DNA from: Planctomycetaceae bacterium
Lineage (GTDB): Bacteria > Planctomycetota > Planctomycetia > Pirellulales > Thermoguttaceae
NCBI GenBank assembly: GCA_031282385.1
Contig: JAITDV010000384.1
Location: forward strand, 1-10,477
Direction: 5' to 3'
DNA length: 10,477 nucleotides
The position numbers and the translations under genes are program-made. Position 1 is the stretch's first letter; every line of letters starts with the position of its first letter. The notes beneath the pieces are model-generated. The model saw only the letters and a list, made by a program, of their open reading frames with translations. It did not search any database and was not told where the DNA came from. This document shows, one piece after another, positions 1-4,828 of this stretch.

Positions 1-455
1 TTGATTTTACGGCTTCGACAAACGTATTGATTCAAGCGTAACAATTCGACTATCGGATTTAAAGAAATTGGCAATGTCACCTGAAGATCCAACCGCACAA
101 TACGTTCCGTCGCGATCACATACCCCGCCGCCGCCAAAAAATCAAGATTAGCAACATGCCCAAAAAATAAATTCACCGCCGATTCCGCACCATAGGAGAT
201 TTTTATGTCGTAACTGTTTTCCGCGTATTGCGTTACTCGCCAATACGCACCGCGCAAAACAAACGTGTATTTCGTACTGGTCGACTGGTTCTTATTGATC
301 TGCCCTGGAACCTCAGACAATAGCCGACTGCAACCGCCAGAACGAAACGCACCCACCAATCCGACCTCCGTACCGCCGTCGTAACCAGCAAAAGAAATTA
401 TTTCTTGACAATTTTTCAAAATTTCGCTGTAAATTGTTATTTGCCAACCTGACAA
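1..455 (-). CDS. Possible replication initiator of a mobile element (partial, 3' end beyond window)
   Basis: The minus-strand frame is open from position 503 to the left edge, with clean coding-like codons. It lies just after the helix-turn-helix gene. No ATG exists in the open stretch. The first usual start codon is TTG at 453-455, 20 bases after the upstream stop and without a clear ribosome site. A later TTG at codon 32 is preceded by GGAGGT. Counting from 455, about 151 residues are visible. They are rich in beta-type and aromatic residues (YTFVLRGAYWRV at 63-74, KISYGAESAV near 85-94) and include the motif RIVRLDLQVTLP at 118-129. That motif recalls the 'R-x-D-hydrophobic' strand of Rep_trans and phage-type replication initiation factors, which nick DNA at a double-strand origin. 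The catalytic tyrosine region would lie outside the window. The Rep assignment is a weak family resemblance supported by context (excisionase-like HTH, integrase, repeat-rich region). It could instead be another element-specific protein. Confidence 0.5.
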   Translation of the reverse strand, partial: MSGWQITIYSEILKNCQEIISFAGYDGGTEVGLVGAFRSGGCSRLLSEVPGQINKNQSTSTKYTFVLRGAYWRVTQYAENSYDIKISYGAESAVNLFFGHVANLDFLAAAGYVIATERIVRLDLQVTLPISLNPIVELLRLNQYVCRSRKI

Positions 456-475
456 TATTGTTGTATTTTCTGTTT

Positions 476-847
476 TTACTCGACTATTTTCACTCCCATT
501 TTTTTAAGGTTTTTACGAGCTACTTCGGCTTTCCTAATTTTTTCTTTTTCTTTTTCTTTTTCGTTTATACAAAGATTCGGATTTGTCGGAATGTTGTATT
601 TTTCTTGAACTTGCGTCATTCTATTATCTACCCATTGGGCAATGTCACGCGTCCGCCAGAGACATCGTCTCTCTCCGTCTGTGAAGGGAAGGGGGAAGTC
701 ATCGTTACCTCGCCGCGTTTTCCAACAACGTTTGGAAATTGTTGAGGGGACAATCTTTAGGTATTTTGCGATTTCATTTTTTGTCGCAATTTCGCCAAGT
801 TTTTCAACCATTTTTTCAGTGGTTTTGTCTGTGGTTTTATCTGACAT
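476..847 (-). CDS. Excisionase/AlpA-like helix-turn-helix DNA-binding protein
   Basis: This 123-residue protein has a winged-HTH layout typical of small excisionase or AlpA-type proteins. A helix-turn-helix lies at about 19-42 (ATKNEIAKYLKIVPSTISKR). A short wing follows with FPLPFTDGERRCLWRTRDIAQWVD at about 51-74, where the final W-R-x-x-D-I-x-x-W pattern is characteristic. Residues 96-103 are an EKEKEKEK run encoded by a GAAAAA hexamer repeat, and the C-terminus is a Lys/Arg-rich helix. The N-terminus repeats DKTT. The ATG start is well supported by AAAGGA about 7 bases upstream. In integrative elements such proteins act as directionality factors or as repressors of neighbouring genes, which fits the tyrosine recombinase on the same strand at 3027-4292. 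It lies 20 bases upstream of the putative Rep ORF and probably shares its transcript. The exact role (excision versus repression) cannot be read from the sequence. Confidence 0.75.
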   Translation of the reverse strand: MSDKTTDKTTEKMVEKLGEIATKNEIAKYLKIVPSTISKRCWKTRRGNDDFPLPFTDGERRCLWRTRDIAQWVDNRMTQVQEKYNIPTNPNLCINEKEKEKEKIRKAEVARKNLKKMGVKIVE

Positions 848-883
848 TTTTTTCCTTTCTTTATTTTCTATTTTCGATTAAAA

Positions 884-1132
884 TCAAACAAAATAAGACT
901 TTGCGGGACTTGTTTTTTGCGTGATTTTGTCAAAAACGCCGACGGCTACTACAAAAGCCATCAAAAAAACGTTTCTGTATGCTACTATATCGCAATTTCG
1001 ACGAAATGCGTTGCGCAGCGCGCGATCATCTTTTCCGTTTCGCAATTGCGGGACTTTATCACGTTTTACAGTTTTGGTGTTGTCTCTCTTTTTGATTATG
1101 TTTTCATTCCTTTTCTGCGTTTTTTGACACAA
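884..1132 (-). CDS. Doubtful small basic protein with one C-terminal membrane segment
   Basis: The frame encodes 82 residues: a strongly basic N-terminal half (KTQKR, KKRDNTKTVKRDK, ALRNAFRRN) followed by a hydrophobic stretch, VFLMAFVVAVGVFD, near residues 55-68. It ends 37 bases before the HTH gene on the same strand, so it could be first in that transcript. Against it, the only start in frame is TTG at 1130-1132, with no ribosome site and a stop codon directly upstream, and overlapping frames are open on the other strand. I do not recognise the family. If real, a small basic membrane peptide would suit a mobile element, but nothing shows its function. Confidence 0.3.
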   Translation of the reverse strand: MCQKTQKRNENIIKKRDNTKTVKRDKVPQLRNGKDDRALRNAFRRNCDIVAYRNVFLMAFVVAVGVFDKITQKTSPAKSYFV

Positions 1133-1466
1133 TTAGAAATTGAACAATAAGTTATAATTAGATATGCACCAAACAACACCAAATGACAGATTTGAAATAA
1201 ATTCATACCAGTAACTAAATTAAAAAATCACAAAAAACTTTTTAATTTCTTTTCAATTTCTGTATTAAAGATTGTAGTGCGTCGTTCAACACACTACACC
1301 ACGCAACTAATAAGATAGTTTTCTATTTGTAAAACTACTGTAAAATTGCGATATTATCATTGATAATGTGAAATACGATACCTATATGGTACGGAACTAT
1401 TGCGAACATGTCTATCCGCCTTCAATGGCTTTAGATTCGCAACAACATCAATTGTAAAAAATGTGG

Positions 1467-1483
1467 ACTAGACTAAGTCTAGT
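1467..1483. repeat. 8-bp-arm palindrome at the start of the repeat block
   Basis: ACTAGACT-A-AGTCTAGT is a perfect inverted repeat with a one-base centre. Its right arm overlaps the first 37-bp direct repeat, whose own ends carry the same AGTCTA/TAGAC sequence. It could be a protein-binding site or a recombination point. Confidence 0.7.
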
Positions 1484-1574
1484 AAATGTCGAATCATTGG
1501 GGTTGATTAGACAGGTCGAAGCATCTTCCTTGTTGAAAGTCTAGTAAATGTCGAATCATTGGGGTTGATTAGAC
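1476..1574 (+). repeat. Two identical 37-bp direct repeats with a 25-bp spacer
   Basis: Copies lie at 1476-1512 and 1538-1574. Each starts AGTCTAGTAAATGTCGAAT and ends TTGGGGTTGATTAGAC, and they match at all 37 positions. The ends are inverted to each other (GTCTA/TAGAC). The core TCTAGTAAATGTCGAAT recurs at about 1628 and 1759 with different tails, so the unit belongs to the local repeat family. A further direct repeat, AGACTTTAGTTATACG, follows at 1571-1586 and 1595-1610. Confidence 0.85.
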
Positions 1575-1614
1575 TTTAGTTATACGAAGGTGATAGACTT
1601 TAGTTATACGGATC

Positions 1615-1692
1615 GGATTTCTGAATATCTAGTAAATGTCGAATTGCCGATTGCCGATTGTCAGATTGCCGATGTGAATTGGTTACAAGATT
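1615..1692 (+). repeat. Repeat module B, short copy
   Basis: The module reads GGATTTCTGAATATCTAGTA, then the shared core ending TGTCGAAT, then heptamer units TTGCCGA and octamer TTGTCAGA, and finally GATGTGAATTGGTTACAAGATT. It is repeated in expanded form at 1726-1862, so the pair is a direct repeat of whole modules. Confidence 0.8.
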
Positions 1693-1708
1693 CCTCCTTA
1701 TTTCGGGG

Positions 1709-1727
1709 AGTACCCCCCCCTTGTCGG
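1709..1727 (+). repeat. C-tract motif, copy 1
   Basis: GAGTAC followed by eight C in a row and TTGTCGG. Related copies are at 2228-2251 and, inverted, at 4574-4590. A homopolymer of this length is prone to slippage. Confidence 0.7.
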
Positions 1728-1862
1728 ATTTCTGAATATCTAGTAAATATTTCTAAATATCTAGTAAATGTCGAATTGCCGATTGCCGATTGCCAGATTG
1801 TCAGATTGCCGATTGCCGATTGTCAGATTGTCAGATTGCCGATGTGAATTGGTTACAAGATT
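1726..1862 (+). repeat. Repeat module B, expanded copy with heptamer array
   Basis: This copy has the same ends as the copy at 1615-1692 but is about 59 bases longer. The segment around TATCTAGTAAAT is duplicated (1737-1748 and 1757-1768). The TTGCCGA/TTGTCAGA array is expanded to about nine units (about 1776-1843). The difference looks like slippage or unequal recombination. Two more TTGTCAGA units stand alone near 2178-2193. Confidence 0.8.
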
Positions 1863-1910
1863 TCTCAATAACAACGCTAGTAATACAAAAAATAATACTA
1901 ACTGAATTGT

Positions 1911-2125
1911 CAATAGCACATCGCAAAAAAAGTTAAAAATGTTACTTTGCGGTATTCTTGTTATATAGCTTATGCATTTCTTGCTGTTGCTTTTGGTCAA
2001 TAGCACATCTCAAAAAAAGTTAAAAATGGTACTTTGCGGTATTCTTGTTATATAGCTTATGCATTTCTTGCTGTTGCTTTTGGTCAATAGCACACCACAA
2101 AAAAAGTTAAAAATGTTACTTTGCG
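1911..2125 (+). repeat. 87-bp tandem repeat, about 2.5 copies
   Basis: Units start at 1911, 1998 and 2085, each with CAATAGCACA. The first two are complete and differ at very few bases. The third stops after 41 bases at TTTGCG. Each contains AAAAAAAGTTAAAAATG and TATATAGCTTATGCATTTCT. The period is a multiple of three, so a minus-strand frame passes through, but the peptide is not convincing as a protein. Each unit also holds a minus-strand mini-frame starting MHKLYNKNTAK and then stop. Confidence 0.9.
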
Positions 2126-2227
2126 ACCACTTTTTTAATTTCGGCTTATGAGATTTCAATTTCAACATTTTATACTGATTGTCAGATTGTCAGATTGCCG
2201 AAAATAGTCGTCCCTCCCCATTTCAAG

Positions 2228-2251
2228 GAGTACCGCCCCCCCCCTTGTCGG
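2228..2251 (+). repeat. C-tract motif, copy 2
   Basis: GAGTACCG, nine C, then TTGTCGG. The preceding bases (TTTCAAGGAGTACC) also match the first copy's TTTCGGGGAGTACC. The TTGTCGG end takes part in the hairpins at 2244-2348. Confidence 0.7.
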
Positions 2252-2348
2252 CTATTTATACTAAACATACAATAAGCCGACAAGAAGGAAGGAAGTAATG
2301 TTGCCACTCTCATTGTCGGCTTTTCGTTAGTCTTGCCGGCAATGAGAG
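2244..2348. terminator. Nested, mutually exclusive hairpins downstream of the sigma gene
   Basis: Four arms share one sequence: CTTGTCGGCT (2244-2253), AGCCGACAAG (2275-2284), ATTGTCGGCT (2312-2321) and GCCGGCAAT (2335-2343). Arms 1 and 2 form a 10-bp stem. Arms 3 and 4 form a 14-bp stem extended by CTCTCA/TGAGAG (2307-2320 with 2335-2348, one G-U pair on the plus strand). Arm 2 can also pair with arm 3. The structure begins about 10 bases beyond the stop of the sigma gene and may end its transcript, although no T-run follows on the minus strand. Confidence 0.45.
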
Positions 2349-2357
2349 ATTTTTATA

Positions 2358-2906
2358 TCAACACTCTAACAACCTAAGAACGTCTTCATTACGTAATTTC
2401 TTGATCAAATTCTTTTTCAACTCTTCAACATAACTTGTTCCACAATGCAATTCCGCACTAACTTTCTTGAACGTATCCTTTTGTAGAATAACTTGCCCAA
2501 ATACGATTTGTTGCTTTGGGCTGAGGTCTTTTTTGATTTCGTCAATTGTGTCTTGCGTATCTAATTTCTGAGAAACATATTCCTGATCTCGTTTCGCAGA
2601 AACTGTAATCATAAGATCCCCTTGAGCGAACCGCTGATTGTGAATTGACTCTCGGATGTACTCGTTTTTAACGTGCCCCGTAACTACATACGTTGCAAAA
2701 GTAGTAAATTTACATCCGAAACTAGGATCAAATTTACTCGCCGCAATGCACAAACCGAACAACGCCGCCGATTCAACCTCTTCCGCCCGCCATCCGTATA
2801 CACGAATGTATTTATTGGCGATTTTCATTGCAAGATTCCAATGTGTCTCAACAAGTTTTTGTTGTGGTTCGGTTAACGGTTTGATTTCAATTTTCGCTTT
2901 TTTCAT
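2358..2906 (-). CDS. Small sigma-70-family RNA polymerase sigma factor of the mobile element
   Basis: The protein has 182 residues and the plan of a minimal sigma-70-type factor. Region 2 spans about 17-90: LVETHWNLAMKIANKYI, then EEVESAALFGLCIAASKFDP and FTTFATYVVTGHVKNEYIRE, which contain the core-binding and -10-recognition helices. A linker follows. Region 4 at about 128-172 (LSPKQQIVFGQVILQKDTFKKVSAELHCGTSYVEELKKNLIKKL) is a helix-turn-helix for the -35 element. Such a factor would direct core RNA polymerase to a special promoter set, here probably genes of the element itself. ATG at 2904-2906 is the natural start, with a weak AAGTAAAAA upstream. It is 120 bases downstream of the integrase, with an operator-like region between them, so it may have its own promoter. 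An anti-sigma partner is not visible. Region 4 is less typical than region 2. Confidence 0.8.
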   Translation of the reverse strand: MKKAKIEIKPLTEPQQKLVETHWNLAMKIANKYIRVYGWRAEEVESAALFGLCIAASKFDPSFGCKFTTFATYVVTGHVKNEYIRESIHNQRFAQGDLMITVSAKRDQEYVSQKLDTQDTIDEIKKDLSPKQQIVFGQVILQKDTFKKVSAELHCGTSYVEELKKNLIKKLRNEDVLRLLEC

Positions 2907-2925
2907 TTTTTTACTTTTGTAATAA

Positions 2926-3030
2926 CGCGAATATCTTTCGCGCTTTGTGTTTTCCCCGTCACGCTTTCTTTGTCAACACAATTCACCTGACGGGGGATGT
3001 GGTGAATTGTGGTGAATTGTGGTGAATTAT
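2926..3030 (-). promoter_or_regulatory. Operator-like repeats and possible promoter of the sigma gene
   Basis: Between the integrase stop and the sigma start lie three tandem 10-bp repeats GGTGAATTGT (3001-3010, 3011-3020, 3021-3028 partial) and one perfect inverted copy, ACAATTCACC (2978-2987). The inverted copy abuts a minus-strand TTGACA (2976-2971), a good -35 box. The base run 17 further on (AAAACA) is a poor -10. A second inverted repeat, CCCCGTCA/TGACGGGG (2954-2961 and 2988-2995), spans the -35 box. CGCGAA-TATCT-TTCGCG (2926-2942) lies 19 bases before the start codon. The arrangement suggests repression by a dimeric protein, possibly the local HTH protein. This is inferred. Confidence 0.45.
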
Positions 3031-4292
3031 TTTTTTTCTTGTTTTGTTGGAATTAAACCACAAAAAAAATCAACTTGCTTTTCTGCTGTTGCCCGTGCAA
3101 TTCGTACATCTGCATGATTATAGTTTTGTGTGATCGCTATAGTTTTTTGGCCCGCTATTGCTCTCGCAACATCCAAACCGTAAGTCATAACGTTACAAGT
3201 TATTGCGCTATGTCTTATTTGGTACGGTGTCCACTTGCTTATCTGTTCCTCACTAGACAGAGACCGATTCGCACGCTTGATCGCGTTATTCACTGCACGA
3301 TTATAGGTATCTGCGCGAAAATGATCGGTTGTTTTATTCTTGTTTTGCCGGAGATTTTTAATATCACGCTTTTTTTGAGATGGCGTAACTTTTGATTTTC
3401 GATTTTGTCGCAAGATTGCGCGCCGTTCCTTTTCGGATTCTGACGGAGAAAAAAGATAATCGTCGGATTTTTTCGATTTAAGGAACGGTAAAATTAACTC
3501 ATAAGCTATTTCACTCAACGGAATTATTTTATTTTTGCCGGTTGCCCATCGTGTTTTATGTTGTTCTTTTTCTATTGCTCGTTCGACTTGATTAATCTCT
3601 TTAACGCGCAAAGACCAGATTTCTGACGGGCGCGCCGAAGTATAAAACTGCAAAGTTATCATCGCCGCAATTGTCGGAGTGCAATATGGTAAGGTCTTTC
3701 GGATTGTATCCAAAGAAACATCTGTGCGTTTCGGCTTTTCGGGGGCTGCCGTATGTCCGTACCGCAACGGACGTATCGCAGAAAGACCTTGCCAGCAACC
3801 ACGCGGTACGATATTGGCATTTTCACCGAATCGGAAAATCGACCGCAAGAATGACATTAGTTTATTAACGTAACGTCTTGAATAGCCTAGATCAACGCAT
3901 TGATCGCGAATATACAGATAGTGCGAATTACTGAAATTGCCAACAACTACATTTCGGAAATGAGATAATACAATACCGATAATGCACCGGCAATGATAGA
4001 GATCAGTTTTGTTTTTGTTTTCTTTTTCTGCCGAAATTAAAAATTGATCAAAAAGATTTTCCAGACAACAATTTTCAACCGGCAATATCAGAGGAACAAT
4101 TGTTGTATCAAGCGGAGTTTTTCGGTTTGGATTTTGTCGTAAGTCTTTTTCGAGCCAATCTTTTACAAAATTGGCGTATGCTTTTTTTGATTCTATTGTG
4201 CCGATTTTTGCATTAAGACTAATTCTTTGCCCTTCGCAATATACTACGGCATAACCTTTTGAGTCACATAATGGTGGAATTTTTTTTCGCAT
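3027..4292 (-). CDS. Tyrosine recombinase (integrase) with altered catalytic histidines
   Basis: This 421-residue protein is a phage-type site-specific recombinase. An N-terminal part (about 1-65) is followed by a SAM-like core-binding domain (about 72-180) and the catalytic domain (about 190-405). Visible catalytic residues are Arg221 in SARPSEIW, a lysine in TGKNKIIPLS (253 or 255), Arg360 in WTPYQIRHSAIT and the nucleophile Tyr391 in TQNYNHAD. The usual His before Arg360 is Tyr357, and the second His/Trp position (GHx) is Gln382. A charged insertion at about 273-325 separates the core strands. It would integrate and excise the element by exchange at att sites. Its start codon lies 115 bases from the 3' end of tRNA-Asn, the classic position for an integrase next to its attachment site. 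No strong ribosome site precedes the ATG. It probably shares control with the sigma gene. Confidence 0.9.
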   Translation of the reverse strand: MRKKIPPLCDSKGYAVVYCEGQRISLNAKIGTIESKKAYANFVKDWLEKDLRQNPNRKTPLDTTIVPLILPVENCCLENLFDQFLISAEKENKNKTDLYHCRCIIGIVLSHFRNVVVGNFSNSHYLYIRDQCVDLGYSRRYVNKLMSFLRSIFRFGENANIVPRGCWQGLSAIRPLRYGHTAAPEKPKRTDVSLDTIRKTLPYCTPTIAAMITLQFYTSARPSEIWSLRVKEINQVERAIEKEQHKTRWATGKNKIIPLSEIAYELILPFLKSKKSDDYLFSPSESEKERRAILRQNRKSKVTPSQKKRDIKNLRQNKNKTTDHFRADTYNRAVNNAIKRANRSLSSEEQISKWTPYQIRHSAITCNVMTYGLDVARAIAGQKTIAITQNYNHADVRIARATAEKQVDFFCGLIPTKQEKK

Positions 4293-4307
4293 GATTTTTT
4301 CAATTTG

Positions 4308-4331
4308 AGAAAAAACGCGAAAAATTCGCGC
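4308..4331 (-). terminator. Hairpin with T-run between tRNA-Asn and integrase
   Basis: On the minus strand GCGCGAA-TTT-TTCGCG is followed by six T, a compact intrinsic-terminator shape about 77 bases past the tRNA. The same palindrome, CGCGAA-N-TTCGCG (4316-4330), occurs 19-23 bases upstream of both the integrase and the sigma start codons, so it may instead be an operator. Both roles are possible. Confidence 0.5.
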
Positions 4332-4407
4332 TTTTCAAAAAAAAAGTCGATCACGCAAAAAAACAAACAAGCCCGCAAAGCCTATATTTTACACCTACTT
4401 AACAAAA

Positions 4408-4452
4408 CTCCCCGAGAAGGACTCGAACCTTCGACCTACGGATTAACAGTCC
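4408..4452 (-). other. Predicted attachment site (attR/attL) in the tRNA 3' half
   Basis: Tyrosine integrases encoded next to a tRNA 3' end generally recombine within its anticodon-to-T-arm part, leaving a direct repeat at the other end of the element. I found no second copy of the T-arm sequence within the window, so the other junction should lie left of position 1. The exact core cannot be defined here. Confidence 0.35.
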
Positions 4453-4481
4453 GCCGCTCTAACCAACTGAGCTACCAGGGA
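4408..4481 (-). tRNA. tRNA-Asn (GTT)
   Basis: The minus strand folds into a complete cloverleaf. The acceptor TCCCTGG pairs with TCGGGGA, the D arm is GCTC-AGTTGGTTA-GAGC, the anticodon arm is GCGGA-CTGTTAA-TCCGT with anticodon GTT, the variable loop is AGGTC, and the T arm is GAAGG-TTCGAGT-CCTTC. The discriminator base is G, as is usual for tRNA-Asn. CCA is not encoded. The 3' end points toward the integrase, so this gene is the likely chromosomal attachment site of the element at lower coordinates. The gene appears intact, as expected if integration restores its 3' end. Confidence 0.97.
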
Positions 4482-4635
4482 AAATTTCACTCTCCCCCAA
4501 AAAATCTCATACGCGTCATCCTACACTCCCTGAACCAAATTTAAGGCGGAAATTTTACAATACAATACCAGCTCGACAAGGGGGGGGGTAATCCGAAGAC
4601 CATCAGAAAATTATCGAATTCACACAAATCATTAT
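4482..4635. other. Intergenic segment upstream of tRNA-Asn with inverted C-tract motif
   Basis: No gene is seen. A third copy of the C-tract motif lies at 4574-4590 in inverted orientation: CGACAA, nine or so G, then TA, matching TA-C(8-9)-TTGTCG of 1709-1727 and 2228-2251. This copy is on the presumed chromosomal side of the tRNA. The tRNA promoter should lie in this stretch on the minus strand, but no convincing -35/-10 pair stands out. Confidence 0.5.
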
Positions 4636-4807
4636 TCAAGGCAACTTCTAAAAACCTATTTTTGACGGAATTATCGAAATCAGGATAGACAAATTTAGAC
4701 AATAAATTTATTTTATCCACAAATTGACACGAACTTACACAAATTATTTAATTCGTAATCTTTCGTGAAAATTCGTGGACAAAATGAGTTTTTAGAAGTT
4801 ACCTCAA
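4636..4807. mobile_element. MITE-like element with terminal inverted repeats and TCAA target duplication
   Basis: Terminal inverted repeats GGCAACTTCTAAAAAC (4640-4655) and GTTTTTAGAAGTTACC (4788-4803) match at 15 of 16 positions and bound 164 bp without a gene. Each is directly flanked by TCAA (4636-4639 and 4804-4807), a perfect 4-bp target-site duplication. A second inverted pair lies inside (4716-4733 with 4762-4779, 14 of 18 matching, of the TCCAC-AAATTGACACGAA type), so the element can fold into a long hairpin. It is non-autonomous and would need a transposase encoded elsewhere. It lies just past the clpX stop and may affect that transcript's end. Confidence 0.6.
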
Positions 4808-4828
4808 ATGAAATGATACGATATTTAT

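Larger units (their letters stand above)
1133..2357. other. Gene-poor, repeat-dense block of the mobile element (candidate origin/control region)
   Basis: No convincing gene lies in these 1.2 kb. The first 330 bases are very AT-rich with small palindromes (ATTATC-ATT-GATAAT near 1352-1366; TACC-TATAT-GGTA near 1380). A 29-codon frame from GTG 1368 to TAA 1457 is too short to defend. From 1467 to 2348 the DNA is almost entirely repeats, listed separately: a palindrome, 37-bp direct repeats, expanded heptamer modules, an 87-bp tandem array, C-tracts and nested hairpins. The sequence TCTAGTAAAT occurs at five places (near 1478, 1540, 1628, 1739 and 1759), which is iteron-like. Its place between a putative Rep/HTH pair and a sigma/integrase pair fits an element origin, partition or control region. 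That role is inferred. Confidence 0.5.

Noticed and set aside
434..745. Plus-strand frame opposite the HTH gene, rich in Phe and Leu
   Set aside because: It is the complement of the Lys/Glu-rich HTH gene, including its GAAAAA repeat; a shadow frame.
1368..1457. 29-codon frame from GTG (VKYDTYMVRNYCEHVYPP...)
   Set aside because: It is too short, has no ribosome site and no recognised family, so it is kept only as a note in the repeat-block entry.
1476..1574. Minimal CRISPR array (36-37-bp repeats with GTC/GAC ends and one spacer)
   Set aside because: There are only two repeats, the 25-base spacer is short, no cas gene is in the window, and the repeat core recurs nearby with different tails as part of a local repeat family.
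1590..1847. Plus-strand 85-codon frame in repeat module B
   Set aside because: Its repeated ELPIADCQI segments only mirror the heptamer array; there is no independent sign of coding.
1761..2006. Minus-strand 81-codon frame through the repeat arrays
   Set aside because: It consists of translated heptamer and 87-bp repeats (SDNLTIGNRQ units) and has no ribosome site or recognisable domain.
4305..4544. Plus-strand frame encoding REGLEPSTYGLTVRRSNQ
   Set aside because: It is the antisense of tRNA-Asn; this peptide pattern is a well-known false call over tRNA genes.
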